A DNA stretch of 64,000 bases from Erythrobacter sp. GTDB taxonomy: Bacteria; Pseudomonadota; Alphaproteobacteria; Sphingomonadales; Sphingomonadaceae. The stretch lies in NCBI GenBank assembly GCA_023653115.1, contig JAMNXO010000001.1, forward strand, positions 124,001-188,000, written 5' to 3'. Positions 34,457 to 43,790 of this stretch are shown in pieces (position 1 is the stretch's first letter; every line of letters begins with the position of its first letter). The position numbers were made by a program, and so were the translations under genes. The notes beneath the pieces were generated by a model. The model searched no databases. It was not told the origin of the DNA and saw only the letters and a list, made by a program, of their open reading frames with translations.

Positions 34457-35214
34457 CAGGCGATGCTCAACCCGCCATCGACGATGAACGGCGCGCCGGT
34501 TGCGAACTTGCTTTCATCGCTGGCGAGATAGACCACCAGATGCGCGATATCATCGACCTCGCCCATCCGCCCGATTGGCTGGGCGACGGAGAAGGCCGCG
34601 CGGGTCGCGTCAGGATCGGGGGTGCCGGCAATCACGCTCTCCACATTGGGCGTGAGGATCGTGCCCGGCTGCACCGAGTTCACCCGCACGCCGTTCTGTT
34701 CGCGCGCGCAGTAGAGTGCGATGCTTTTGGTCAGCGTCACCACCGCCGCCTTGGCGCTGTTATAGGCGGCCAGATCAGGCGAGACCTTGTTGCCCGCCGC
34801 AGACGAGAAGTTGACGATTGATCCCCCGCCGCTCTTCGCCATCAGGGGGATCGCGGCCTTGCAGCCCATGAAGATGGAGTCGACATCGACCGTGTAGCAG
34901 CGCTTGAAATCTTCCACCGAGATGTCGGCAATCGAGCCGAACACGGTAATCGCGGCATTGTTGACCAGCACATCGAGCCGTCCATATTTGGCCTCGACCT
35001 CGGCAATCACCGCCTGCCAGCGCGCCCAGTCGGTCACGTCCTGCGGCAGATAGTCGCAGCCCAGTTCAGCCGCTGTGGCACGGCCTGCGGCCTCGTCGAT
35101 ATCGGTGATGATCACTGTGGCACCCTCGGCCATCAGCGCCTTGGTCGCCGCCTTGCCGAGACCCATCGCGCCGCCTGTCAGCAGCACAACCTTGCCGCCT
35201 ACCCGTCCTGCCAT
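34456..35214 (-). CDS. SDR-family NAD(P)-dependent oxidoreductase
   Basis: 252 residues of a classical short-chain dehydrogenase: cofactor motif TGGAMGLGKA, Asp in ITDIDEAAG (suggesting NAD preference), NNAAITVFGS, catalytic Ser in VNFSSAAG and YNSAK. The C-terminus FATGAPFIVDGGLSIA is standard. It leads the operon with the NTF2-like and Rieske genes, so it may act on a diol, alcohol or ketone in the same catabolic route; the substrate is not identifiable. Confidence 0.92.
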   Translation of the reverse strand: MAGRVGGKVVLLTGGAMGLGKAATKALMAEGATVIITDIDEAAGRATAAELGCDYLPQDVTDWARWQAVIAEVEAKYGRLDVLVNNAAITVFGSIADISVEDFKRCYTVDVDSIFMGCKAAIPLMAKSGGGSIVNFSSAAGNKVSPDLAAYNSAKAAVVTLTKSIALYCAREQNGVRVNSVQPGTILTPNVESVIAGTPDPDATRAAFSVAQPIGRMGEVDDIAHLVVYLASDESKFATGAPFIVDGGLSIA

Positions 35215-35248
35215 CTGCTCTCTCCCTTATGGTTTGAGAGCGGGGCTA

Positions 35249-36697
35249 TCAGCCGACCAGACCGCTGACCACTGCCAAACCTAGGAAGACCAGGAAGCCC
35301 ATCGAATCGGTGGTCATGGTGACAAAGATCGACGAGGAGATCGCCGGGTCAGCCTTCCAACGCTGCAAGGTGAGCGGCACCAGCACGCCCGCGAGGCCTG
35401 CGATCACGATATTGCAGAGCATCGCCGCGCCGATCACTGCGCCCAGCATGGGGTTCTGGAACAGCAGCGTGACAATCACCCCGATCACCACCGCCACCGT
35501 GCCGCCATTCAGTGCCGCAATCGACATTTCGCGCTTGATCGCGCGCGCGGTGTTGGCGTCGGTGAGCTGGTTGGTGGCTATCGCGCGCACTGTGACGGCA
35601 AGCGTCTGTGTGCCGGCATTGCCGCCGATACCTGCGACAATCGGCATAAGCACGGCCAGCGCGACCATCGCTGCGATCACATCTTCAAACTGTGCGATGA
35701 CCGTGGAGGCCACGGATGCCGTCAACAGGTTTGCAAGCAGCCAGCGCACCCGCGCCTTGTAGCTTTCGACAATCGGCTCGTTGATGTCGCCATCGCCCGC
35801 ACCCGACAGCAGCAGCGCATCCTCGCCCGCTTCTTCGGAGATGATGTGGACGATATCGTCGACCGTCATCTGGCCGACCAGTCGCCCGCTCTCGTCCACC
35901 ACCGCGGCCGAGATCAGCGCGTATTTCTGGAACATCAGCGCGACTTCTTCCTGATCCATCGTCACCGGGATCAGGGTCTGGTCGCGCTTCATCACGTCGG
36001 TCAGGCGCACCGAGCGCGGCGTGGTGAGGATCCAGCTGAGCGCGCAGGTGCCGACCGGATGGTGGCGCTCGTCGATGATGAAGACTTCGAAGAAATCGTG
36101 CTCGAGATCGCCTTCCTCGCGCAGGTAGTCGATCAGGTCGCCAACCGTCATGTGTTCGGGCACCGCGACGAAATCGCGGCTCATCAGGCGCCCGGCGGTT
36201 TCTTCGGGGTAGGCGAGCGCGCTGGAGACAGCCTCGCGGGTTTCGGGCTCCAGCTCGGCCATGACAGCGCGCTGGTCGTCTTCGTCCAAGTCCTCGATCA
36301 GCTGCACCGCATCATCGGTATCGAGCTGTTCGGCGATGGTGGCGACCGCCTGCGCGGGCAGGGCCTCCATCAGATCTTCGCGGACGTAATCGTTCAGTTC
36401 GGCGATGACGTCGCTGGTCATCAGGTCGGTGATCGCGGCGGCCAGCTGCGCGCGTTCCGAGCGGCCGAGCAGTTCTATAAGGTCGGCGATGTCGGCCGCG
36501 TGGAGCGGTTCGACCAGATCGTAAACCGCGCCTTTGTCACCCGCATCAAGTGCATCGCGCACCGCGCCGACATAGTCGACCTTGAGCCGGTTTTCCTGGT
36601 CGTGACGCGCGTCATCTACCCGGTCGTCCGGGCGCACCTCGGCCTCGCCGGTGTCGCCCACCAGCAGGTCATCATCAAGGGTGCGGTCTTCGGCCAT
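35249..36697 (-). CDS. mgtE: Magnesium transporter MgtE
   Basis: 482 residues with the MgtE layout: an N-terminal superhelical domain (EPLHAADIADLIELL, LAYPEETAGRLMSRDF), two CBS domains (about 170-290) that gate the channel with bound Mg2+, and a C-terminal membrane domain of about five spans (VASTVIAQFEDVIAAMVAL, GGNAGTQTLAVTVRA). The GNAGTQ motif lies in the pore region. The start is the ATG before AEDRTLDDDL; upstream in-frame sequence is not family-like. It is divergent from the cyclophilin gene. Confidence 0.93.
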   Translation of the reverse strand: MAEDRTLDDDLLVGDTGEAEVRPDDRVDDARHDQENRLKVDYVGAVRDALDAGDKGAVYDLVEPLHAADIADLIELLGRSERAQLAAAITDLMTSDVIAELNDYVREDLMEALPAQAVATIAEQLDTDDAVQLIEDLDEDDQRAVMAELEPETREAVSSALAYPEETAGRLMSRDFVAVPEHMTVGDLIDYLREEGDLEHDFFEVFIIDERHHPVGTCALSWILTTPRSVRLTDVMKRDQTLIPVTMDQEEVALMFQKYALISAAVVDESGRLVGQMTVDDIVHIISEEAGEDALLLSGAGDGDINEPIVESYKARVRWLLANLLTASVASTVIAQFEDVIAAMVALAVLMPIVAGIGGNAGTQTLAVTVRAIATNQLTDANTARAIKREMSIAALNGGTVAVVIGVIVTLLFQNPMLGAVIGAAMLCNIVIAGLAGVLVPLTLQRWKADPAISSSIFVTMTTDSMGFLVFLGLAVVSGLVG

Positions 36698-36800
36698 ATC
36701 GAGGCGTTTACGGAGGGGCCTATGAAAAGCAAGGGAAGAGGGTGACAGGCGGGCGCTGAACGCTATAGACCCTGCGCAAATTCTTTCAGGAGACACGACA

Positions 36801-37262
36801 ATGGCCGACACGCTGACCTTCACCCTCGACACCGGTGATGGCGAACCCAAGGATGTGGTGATCAAGCTGCGGGCCGACCTGGCCCCCGGCCACGTCGCGC
36901 GCATCACCGAACTGGCGAGCGAAGGCTTCTACGACGGCGTGATCTTCCACCGCGTCATCAACGGCTTCATGGCGCAGGGCGGCGATCCGACCGGCACCGG
37001 CATGGGCGGCAGCGACAAGCCCGATCTTGCGGCCGAATTCAACGCCGAACCGCACGTCGAAGGCGTGTGCTCGATGGCCCGCGCGCAGAACCCCAACAGC
37101 GCCAATTCGCAGTTCTTCATCTGCCTCGACGATGCGCGCTTCCTCGACAAGCAATACACCGTATGGGGCCAGGTCACGAGCGGCATGGAACACGTCCACG
37201 CGCTGCCCAAGGGCGAGCCGCCGCGCAGCCCCGGCAAGATCGTGAAGGCGACTGTTGCCTAA
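36801..37262 (+). CDS. Peptidyl-prolyl cis-trans isomerase, cyclophilin type
   Basis: 153 residues of a single cytoplasmic cyclophilin domain with no signal peptide. Active-site stretches are FYDGVIFHRVINGFMAQGGD (with the catalytic Arg), MARAQNPNSANSQFFICL and the Trp in YTVWGQV. AGGAGA lies eight bases before the ATG. It corresponds to PpiB-type enzymes that accelerate proline isomerisation during folding. A lipase-like lipoprotein gene follows after 18 bases. Confidence 0.93.
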   Translation: MADTLTFTLDTGDGEPKDVVIKLRADLAPGHVARITELASEGFYDGVIFHRVINGFMAQGGDPTGTGMGGSDKPDLAAEFNAEPHVEGVCSMARAQNPNSANSQFFICLDDARFLDKQYTVWGQVTSGMEHVHALPKGEPPRSPGKIVKATVA

Positions 37263-37280
37263 CAACAGCAGGGTTCAGAC

Positions 37281-38231
37281 ATGACGCTCCGGGCGGCATC
37301 AGCAGTGGTGTTGGCACTACTGCTGTCGGCCTGCGTCACCTATCCTGACATCACGCAATCGCGCTCCCCCTGCCGGCTCGAACCCGGCGGGTGGTGCGCC
37401 TTTGTGCGCGATGCAGCGGTGGAGGCTTTCCCCTACGCCGTGGCCGCGACCAACGCCTATACCGGCGACGATGATCTGTTTCTCAACACCAGTCCGGTGC
37501 TCGAAAAGCTCGAGCGCCTGCCGATCGCGCCGGAAGATGCCGAGAAAGGCTTCAATTACGAGGTCTTCGCGCAATATGCGCCGGGCTCGGGGAGCGGGTC
37601 CGCGCGCGTTCCGGTGGCCCGCATCCTGGCCTTCCGCGGGACCGATCTCAAAGGCCTGTCCGATATCTTCTACGGCACCCTGCGCAGCGACCAGATCGAC
37701 ATCGCGGTCCGCTATTTCGAGGCCGAACAGAAACGCTGGGGCAGCGATCTGCCGTGGGTCGTGACCGGCCATTCGCTCGGCGGTGCGCTGGCGACCGAGA
37801 TTTCGGTGCGGCATCCCGAAGTGCGCGCCTATATGTTCAACACCTCGCCGTTCTATCGCAGCGATGTGGCGGATAATGCGATGAAGCGGACTGTGTTCAA
37901 CGAACGCGGCGAGGTGCTGCGCCGGTTTGCCCGCTACGATATCGCACCGGCGGCTGATGTGTTCACGCTCAATTGCGAGCCGCGCAAGGATGCCATTACC
38001 AAGCACAAGGTGCGCCCGCTGGCCGACTGCATCACGTGGATCGCCGCCTATGCCAACGCTGATGCTCTGGCCGTCGTCAAGGCCAACGGCATTGTGAAAC
38101 CCTTTGTCGAATGCGAGCGGGACAAACCCGCGCATCCCGGCATCTCGACGCGCCGGACCTTGCCCTGCGTTCACAGCGGCCGCCCCGAAGAGGGTCGCGG
38201 CGAGATTGAAGCGGGCGCAGCTTCCCGCTAA
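37281..38231 (+). CDS. Lipase-like (class 3 fold) lipoprotein
   Basis: 316 residues. A lipoprotein signal ([10 protein letters not shown]) precedes an alpha/beta-hydrolase domain. The nucleophile elbow [17 protein letters not shown] follows the ILAFRGTDL strand, the pattern of class 3 lipases (Pfam Lipase_3). Acid and His partners cannot be assigned with certainty. Substrate and membrane side are unknown; the lipobox suggests envelope localisation. The gene lies between the cyclophilin gene and miaB, with 13 bases before miaB. Confidence 0.82.
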   Translation: MTLRAASAVVLALLLSACVTYPDITQSRSPCRLEPGGWCAFVRDAAVEAFPYAVAATNAYTGDDDLFLNTSPVLEKLERLPIAPEDAEKGFNYEVFAQYAPGSGSGSARVPVARILAFRGTDLKGLSDIFYGTLRSDQIDIAVRYFEAEQKRWGSDLPWVVTGHSLGGALATEISVRHPEVRAYMFNTSPFYRSDVADNAMKRTVFNERGEVLRRFARYDIAPAADVFTLNCEPRKDAITKHKVRPLADCITWIAAYANADALAVVKANGIVKPFVECERDKPAHPGISTRRTLPCVHSGRPEEGRGEIEAGAASR

Positions 38232-38244
38232 AGGCGCGGGTCTC

Positions 38245-39588
38245 ATGAAACCCTCCGCGCCTCCCAAGACCTACCGCGTCAAGAGCTTCGGCTGCCAGAT
38301 GAACGTCTATGATGGCGAGCGCATGGCCGAACTGCTGGGGACACGCGGCATTGCGCCTGCGCCAGAGGGCGAGGAGGCCGATCTCGTCATCCTCAACACC
38401 TGCCACATCCGCGAAAAGGCCGCCGAGAAGGTCTATTCGGACATTGGCCGGCTGGTGCTGGCGGGCAAGGAGGCGGGCAAGAAGCCGCTCATCGCGGTCG
38501 CCGGTTGCGTTGCGCAGGCCGAGGGCGAGGAGATTATGGCACGCGCGCCGGCGGTTTCCATTGTGGTCGGCCCGCAGGCCTATCACCGCTTGCCCGAAAT
38601 GCTCGACAAAGCGGTCAGCGGCAAGCGTGCGACCGACACCGATATGCCCGCCATCGCCAAGTTCGACGCGCTGCCTGCGCGGCGCAAGCGAGGGCCCAGC
38701 GCCTTCCTCACCGTGCAGGAAGGCTGCGACAAGTTCTGCACCTATTGCGTGGTGCCCTATACCCGCGGCGCGGAAATCTCGCGGCCCTTCAGCCACCTGA
38801 TTGCCGAAGCGCGCAAGCTGGTCGAGGACGGCGCGAAAGAGATCATGCTGCTTGGCCAGAACGTCAACGCCTGGGCGGGCGAGGACGACAAGGGCCGCCG
38901 CACAGGGCTGGCCGGCCTGATCCACGCGCTGGCGAAGATCGATGGCCTTGCGCGCATCCGCTACACCACCAGCCACCCGGGCGACATGGACGACGCGCTG
39001 ATCGCCGCGCATGGCGAGGTGGACAAGCTGATGCCCTACCTGCACTTGCCGGTGCAGAGCGGAAACGACCGGGTGCTGAAGGCGATGAACCGCCAGCATA
39101 CTGCCGAAAGCTATCTGCGCATCATCGAGCGCTTTCGCGCCGCGCGGCCCGACATTGCGATTGCGGGCGATTTCATCGTCGGCTTCCCGGGTGAGACCGA
39201 GGCGGAGTTCGCCGATACGCTCAGCATCGTCGATGAAGTCCGTTACGCTGCGTGCTTCAGCTTCAAATACTCGCCGCGCCCCGGCACGCCTGCCGCCACC
39301 ATGGACGGCCAGATCGCGCCGGAGGTGATGATCGATCGTCTCCAGCGCCTGCAAGACCGCCTCGCAGCGCACCAATATGCTTTCAACCAGGCGAGCATCG
39401 GCAAGACCTGCACCGTTCTGGTCGAACGCACCGGTCGCGATCCCGGCCAGTGGCTCGGCAAGTCGCCGTGGTTGCAATCGGTGTGGTTTGAGGCGCCTGC
39501 TGCGATCGGCGATCTGGTCGAGGTGACGCTGGCCGCCGCTGGCCCCAATTCGCTCAAGGGTCTGGTGCGCGAGACGCTTCCCGCCTGA
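38245..39588 (+). CDS. miaB: tRNA-2-methylthio-N6-dimethylallyladenosine synthase MiaB
   Basis: 447 residues. The N-terminal MTTase domain has its three cluster cysteines ([24 protein letters not shown]). The radical SAM motif [15 protein letters not shown] is CxxxCxxC, and a C-terminal TRAM domain follows. It methylthiolates i6A37 in tRNAs reading UNN codons. The start is the ATG before [17 protein letters not shown]. It opens the conserved miaB-phoH-ybeY-corC order. Confidence 0.96.
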   Translation: MKPSAPPKTYRVKSFGCQMNVYDGERMAELLGTRGIAPAPEGEEADLVILNTCHIREKAAEKVYSDIGRLVLAGKEAGKKPLIAVAGCVAQAEGEEIMARAPAVSIVVGPQAYHRLPEMLDKAVSGKRATDTDMPAIAKFDALPARRKRGPSAFLTVQEGCDKFCTYCVVPYTRGAEISRPFSHLIAEARKLVEDGAKEIMLLGQNVNAWAGEDDKGRRTGLAGLIHALAKIDGLARIRYTTSHPGDMDDALIAAHGEVDKLMPYLHLPVQSGNDRVLKAMNRQHTAESYLRIIERFRAARPDIAIAGDFIVGFPGETEAEFADTLSIVDEVRYAACFSFKYSPRPGTPAATMDGQIAPEVMIDRLQRLQDRLAAHQYAFNQASIGKTCTVLVERTGRDPGQWLGKSPWLQSVWFEAPAAIGDLVEVTLAAAGPNSLKGLVRETLPA

Positions 39589-39738
39589 GCCGCGCCCTGT
39601 GCGCACAACGCCGCCAAAGTTGCGCTCCTGTTACTATCCACCGGCATTGCGTCGCACCCTGCTTGCTTTGCGCAAGGCCCGGCTTACCTTCCCGACTCAG
39701 GGCGAGGGATTGTCCCTTGCCGCCAAGCAAAGGACGCT

Positions 39739-40782
39739 ATGGGCCGACGACCTTCTCGTGCCGGACACCCGGCTCTCTCGCCCGATCCGCGTGATATTGC
39801 CGCACCCCGCCGCGCGCGTGTTGACCTGACCTTTGAAAACCAGTCGCTGCTCGGCCCGCTGTTTGGCCAGTTCGATTCCAATCTGGTGCAGGTCGAAAAC
39901 CGCCTCGGTGTGTTCATCCACGCCCGGGGGCATCAGGTGGTGATCGAAGGGCCGGAGGATGACGTCGCCCGCGCCCGCGAAACACTCAAAACGATGTATG
40001 ACCGGCTCGCGCGCGGCGAGGCGCTGGATAGCGGCGCAATTGAATCGCTGATTGCGATGTCGTCCGAACCGACGCTCGAAGGGATCATCTCGGGCGAGGC
40101 GGATGCCCCGCCGATCATGATCCGCACGCGCAAGAAAACTATCGTGCCGCGCTCGGCCACGCAGATCGATTATATGCGCGCGCTGGCCAAAGAGGATATC
40201 ATCTTCGCTCTCGGCCCGGCAGGCACCGGCAAGACCTATATTGCGGTGGCGCAGGCGGTCAGCCAGCTGATCACCGGCTCTGTGCAGCGTCTGATCCTTT
40301 CGCGACCGGCGGTGGAGGCTGGGGAGAAGCTCGGCTTCCTGCCCGGCGACATGAAGGAAAAGGTCGATCCCTATCTGCGCCCGCTCTACGATGCCTTGAA
40401 CGACTGTATGCCGCCCGAACAGGTCGAGCGGCGGCTGGCCAATGGCGAGATCGAGATTGCGCCGATCGCCTTCATGCGCGGGCGCACGCTGGCCGACAGC
40501 TTCATCATCCTCGACGAAGCGCAGAACACCACGCGCGAACAGATGAAGATGTTCCTCACCCGCTTTGGCCAGAACAGCCGGATGGTGATCTGCGGCGATC
40601 CGCGGCAGGTCGACATCCCCGGTGGTCCGCGCATGAGCGGGCTCAATGATGCGGTCGAGCGGCTCGAAGGCGTCGAAGGCTTCGGCACGATCCGCTTCAC
40701 CGCCGCCGACGTGGTGCGTCACCCGATCGTGGGCCGGATCGTCGAGGCCTATGAGGGCAACGGCGAAGGCGAGGGGGCGTAG
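39739..40782 (+). CDS. PhoH-family ATPase
   Basis: 347 residues. An N-terminal KH-like region (to about 110) precedes a PhoH ATPase domain with Walker A GPAGTGKTYIAVAQA, LILSRPAVEAGEKLGFLPGDM and Walker B SFIILDEAQNTT. PhoL-type proteins of this size are encoded next to ybeY and are linked to RNA metabolism. AAGGA lies five bases before the ATG. Here ybeY is displaced 2.5 kb downstream by three opposite-strand genes. Confidence 0.93.
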   Translation: MGRRPSRAGHPALSPDPRDIAAPRRARVDLTFENQSLLGPLFGQFDSNLVQVENRLGVFIHARGHQVVIEGPEDDVARARETLKTMYDRLARGEALDSGAIESLIAMSSEPTLEGIISGEADAPPIMIRTRKKTIVPRSATQIDYMRALAKEDIIFALGPAGTGKTYIAVAQAVSQLITGSVQRLILSRPAVEAGEKLGFLPGDMKEKVDPYLRPLYDALNDCMPPEQVERRLANGEIEIAPIAFMRGRTLADSFIILDEAQNTTREQMKMFLTRFGQNSRMVICGDPRQVDIPGGPRMSGLNDAVERLEGVEGFGTIRFTAADVVRHPIVGRIVEAYEGNGEGEGA

Positions 40783-40853
40783 GGGCGAGGGAGCGCAGTC
40801 TGCGGACAGCAGATGCCCTGCTGCAACTGAAGCGAGATAAAGTCGGAGTGATC

Positions 40854-40884
40854 GCACGGGAGCGAAAGGCATTCGCTCCCGTGC
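40854..40884. terminator. Strong hairpin between convergent genes
   Basis: A perfect 13-bp stem (GCACGGGAGCGAA with its complement) around a five-base loop, between phoH and the outer-membrane protein gene. Neither strand shows a T-run, but the position between two stops suggests a bidirectional terminator or RNA-end stabiliser. Confidence 0.55.
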
Positions 40885-40894
40885 AGCCACAGTG

Positions 40895-41704
40895 TCAGAA
40901 GCGGTAGGACGCGACGACCTTCACCGATTGCAGGTTGAAATCGTCGTTCGCGCGCAGGAAGTCCACGCCGCCTGCAAGGACAAACGGATTGGTGGCCGGC
41001 GCAGTGCCCTGGGTCACGCGGATCAGCGTCTTGTCGTCGTTGTAGGACGTGTAGAGATACTCGAGGCCAACCGAGAAGTTGTCGCCGATCTTCTGCTCCA
41101 GACCGGCGCCGAGCTGGTAGCCCCACGCGCTGTCATCAGCGATCACTTCGAAGGCGTTGGCCGTGTTGCTGGTTTCGAACGACTGGTCGAGCTTGGCATA
41201 GGCAACACCGCCCGTGGCGTATAGCAGGGTGTTCTTGGCGGGCGTGAACCCGGCCCGCAGGCGCAGCGCCGCGTTGTAATCGACGTTGCGTTCCATGTAG
41301 TAGAACGCCGGGGTCGTGCTGAACGCCGAGACACTGTCGCGGACATCGGCCGTGCCGATTTCGCCGACCACACCGAGGACGAACTTGCCCATCTGCGAAT
41401 CATACCCGAGCCGGGCGTGATAGGTCATGCCGTCGGAATCGGGCGTGCAGTTGGTGTTGGCCGTCGACGTTGCTTCGCCGCCACAAAAGCCGGGCGAGAA
41501 GGCATTGGCCCCTGCGGCGGTCGTCACGGTTTCGCCAAAGCTGCCGTTCGAGCCGCGATCAAAGGTGATCGTTTCTTCGGCGTCACCTGCCTGAAAATCA
41601 TAGCCGATCGACACGCCCGCATAGACGCCGTCGAATTCATCGTCAGCCTGCGCTGGGGTGGCAATCATGACCGCCGCGGCGGTGGCTACTGCAAAAGTTC
41701 TCAT
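40895..41704 (-). CDS. Outer-membrane beta-barrel protein (opacity/OmpW-like porin family)
   Basis: 269 residues from the ATG before RTFAVATAAAVM, with GGAG upstream. A signal peptide (ending TPAQA) precedes a small barrel with alternating strands: GVYAGVSIGYDF, YHARLGYDSQMGKFVLGVVGEIG, LRLRAGFTPAKNTLLYATGGVAYAKL, WGYQLGAGLEQKI and a terminal VKVVASYRF ending in Phe. Two Cys lie in a long loop (FCGGEA, NCTPDSDG). It resembles the OmpA-like/opacity barrels of Alphaproteobacteria. Its function is unknown; the neighbouring sigma factor may control it. Confidence 0.85.
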   Translation of the reverse strand: MRTFAVATAAAVMIATPAQADDEFDGVYAGVSIGYDFQAGDAEETITFDRGSNGSFGETVTTAAGANAFSPGFCGGEATSTANTNCTPDSDGMTYHARLGYDSQMGKFVLGVVGEIGTADVRDSVSAFSTTPAFYYMERNVDYNAALRLRAGFTPAKNTLLYATGGVAYAKLDQSFETSNTANAFEVIADDSAWGYQLGAGLEQKIGDNFSVGLEYLYTSYNDDKTLIRVTQGTAPATNPFVLAGGVDFLRANDDFNLQSVKVVASYRF

Positions 41705-41929
41705 CAAAATTCTCCGGCAAATACCAATTCACTCATCATCCACGAGGGGGCCGGGAGAATGCCGTATGTTATGATAATCGCTGCTGCGCGCGCGCCCCGA
41801 TCCAGCCCGGAGCGGTGCCCGGGTCGCGATCATCAGGCGCGCGCATAGCAGCGGTGGATCCCGGCAAGGTTATCCAGACCGCTCGTCTTGAAGATACGAT
41901 GATGGAAAATCGATCAGATGCAGGCAGGT

Positions 41930-42622
41930 TCAGATGGTCGAAATTTTTCCTGTCGCGATCGGCGTGCTGCTGGGCGCCTTATGCGGCGCACCATCGGCCA
42001 GCTCCAGCGAAACGGCCAAAATTGCCCCGTCGACCAGCAGCGGGCTCAAGGATGCCGGCACAACAATCTGCGTGGTGCGATCGGGCCTGAAGATACCCAG
42101 CGAGCGCGGCACGCCGTCGCCGGGGATGATCCACAGCTCAGGCACCAGAGTGGTTTCGGGCAATGTCACCGCACGAATGTTGATCGCCTTGGTGTTGGGA
42201 TCGAGATTGGCGGCCAGCAAGGTCCCGTCTTGCCCGGATAATTGCGCAATCGTCGCCTGGCTCTGCTGAACGACGGGTTCGGGTGCCATGAGCGGGCTCA
42301 CGATCACAAATGCCGCCAGACTTGCGGCAAGCGCGCTCGTGAGTGCCGCGGTGTTGCGCCAGAACCGGATCTTTCTGATGGCATCGGTTTGCGGCTGAGC
42401 ATCCAGCCGGGCCTCGATCGCCGGCCACAGGTTCGGGGGCGGAGCCTCCGCAAAACCTTCGCCCAGCGGATCAAGGCGATCCTGCCACGTCCTCACCATT
42501 GCGGCAAAGGCCGGATTGGACAGCGAATGCCGCATGGCTTCGGCCCGTTCATCCCCTTCGAGGACGCCCAGCGCGAGCTCGGCTGCCATTGCGGCCAGTT
42601 CGGGCGTGAGTTTGCTATTCAC
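41930..42622 (-). CDS. Anti-sigma factor, RskA/anti-sigma-K type
   Basis: 230 residues starting at GTG. The N-terminal helical domain (LAAMAAELALGVLEGDERAEAM) binds the sigma factor. A single membrane span at about 90-111 is followed by a periplasmic anti-sigma-K domain (VPELWIIPGDGVPRSLGIFRPD). No HxxxCxxC zinc motif is present, so it is not a ZAS protein. Its start overlaps the end of the ECF sigma gene by eight bases, the usual coupled pair. The inducing signal is unknown. Confidence 0.88.
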   Translation of the reverse strand: MNSKLTPELAAMAAELALGVLEGDERAEAMRHSLSNPAFAAMVRTWQDRLDPLGEGFAEAPPPNLWPAIEARLDAQPQTDAIRKIRFWRNTAALTSALAASLAAFVIVSPLMAPEPVVQQSQATIAQLSGQDGTLLAANLDPNTKAINIRAVTLPETTLVPELWIIPGDGVPRSLGIFRPDRTTQIVVPASLSPLLVDGAILAVSLELADGAPHKAPSSTPIATGKISTI

Positions 42623-43184
42623 CTTGGAGACACCCCCGCAATTGCAGCAAGCCTCTGCGTATCCAGCTCTTCATCGTTCCAAGCGGGACTTGCATGATGC
42701 TTGCAAGTTCCGAATGGCTGGAGCCGTCGAAGAATGCCAGTCGAATTGCCCGTTGGTGGTTGGCTGGCAGCGCTTCGAGGCAGGAAAAAATCTGCGCGCG
42801 GCCCTCGTCTTCCAGCATTGCTTCCATGGCGGAGTCAACACCGGCATCGGGCGTGGCTGACAGTTCGATGGGAGGCGCTGTGGGTGCGCCGTGTTTTCGA
42901 ACCCAGTCGATGGCCGCATTCCGGGCCACGGCGCATAGCCACGTGATCGGGCTCGCCCGCTCCCGGTCAAAACGACCGGCGCGGTTCCAGACCTTCAGAT
43001 AAACATCCTGCAGGATATCGTCTGCGGCATCCCGATCCCGGGCGATGCGCAGGCACACTCCGTAAAGCTTGGCAGAGGTGCGATCATAAACCGATTCAAG
43101 GGCTTTGCGGTCACCTTTCGCAACCCTCTCGATGAGATCGGATAGCTCGGATCGGCGGGCAACAGCATTGTCGGCATTGGGCAT
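42615..43184 (-). CDS. ECF RNA polymerase sigma factor (SigK-like)
   Basis: 189 residues. Region 2 (ALESVYDRTSAKLYGVCLRIARDRDAADDILQDVYLKVW) recognises the -10 element and region 4 (LPANHQRAIRLAFFDGSSHSELASIMQVPLGTMKSWIRRGLLQLR) the -35. The pair with an RskA-type anti-sigma indicates a SigK/ECF19-like envelope or redox response. The pair lies between the barrel protein gene and ybeY on the opposite strand to phoH/ybeY. Confidence 0.92.
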   Translation of the reverse strand: MPNADNAVARRSELSDLIERVAKGDRKALESVYDRTSAKLYGVCLRIARDRDAADDILQDVYLKVWNRAGRFDRERASPITWLCAVARNAAIDWVRKHGAPTAPPIELSATPDAGVDSAMEAMLEDEGRAQIFSCLEALPANHQRAIRLAFFDGSSHSELASIMQVPLGTMKSWIRRGLLQLRGCLQGE

Positions 43185-43224
43185 GGCGGGGCGTTATCCA
43201 GTGACGAGCAGTGCCGCAAGCTGC

Positions 43225-43252
43225 GATAACACCCCTTCTTTCGCATTGTTCC
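43225..43252 (-). promoter_or_regulatory. EcfG-type promoter candidate for the sigma gene
   Basis: On the minus strand GGAAC, 17 bases, then GTT, 41 bases before the sigma start codon. This matches the general-stress consensus GGAAC-N16/17-CGTT except for T in place of C. It would place the ECF sigma under EcfG control; it could also be recognised by the sigma itself. Confidence 0.5.
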
Positions 43253-43284
43253 TTGTCGGCACAATCCGCGCTAAGGGCCGGGCA

Positions 43285-43764
43285 ATGCAGCTGGATATCG
43301 ACATCGAGGATTGGCCGGAAGGCGACTGGGACGCTTTGGCGGAGCGCGCCGCGCAAGCTGCGGGCGAGGGTGAGCCGCTGCTTGCCAACCCGCGTCTCAT
43401 CGCCAGCCTGCTGTTCACCTCGGATGCCGAGGTTCACACGCTCAACCGCGAATGGCGCGACCGGGACAAGCCGACCAATGTGCTCAGTTTCCCGATGCTT
43501 GAACGTGCGGAACTCGAAGCCCTCGGGCCAGAAGGCCCGCCCGTCATGCTCGGCGATATTGCGCTCGCCTATGCCACCTGCGCGCGCGAGGCGGGGGAGA
43601 AAGGCGTGAGCCTCGATCACCACGCCGCGCACCTGATCGTCCACGGCCTGCTCCATCTTGCAGGCCACGATCATGTCGATTCGGACGCACAGGCAGAGCA
43701 AATGGAGGCGTTGGAGACAGCGATACTTGCAAAACTGGGCATCGCTGACCCATATGGCGCTTGA
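43285..43764 (+). CDS. ybeY: Endoribonuclease YbeY (rRNA maturation factor)
   Basis: 159 residues with the zinc motif HGLLHLAGHDH (HxxxHxxxxxH), preceded by NREWRDRDKPTNVLSFPM and GDIALAYATC. YbeY trims and quality-controls rRNA, especially the 16S 3' end. The start is the ATG before QLDIDIEDWPEGDW. corC follows after 26 bases, keeping the conserved ybeY-corC order. Confidence 0.95.
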   Translation: MQLDIDIEDWPEGDWDALAERAAQAAGEGEPLLANPRLIASLLFTSDAEVHTLNREWRDRDKPTNVLSFPMLERAELEALGPEGPPVMLGDIALAYATCAREAGEKGVSLDHHAAHLIVHGLLHLAGHDHVDSDAQAEQMEALETAILAKLGIADPYGA

Positions 43765-43790
43765 AACCACAAGGAGCTGTTTCGAAGGCC

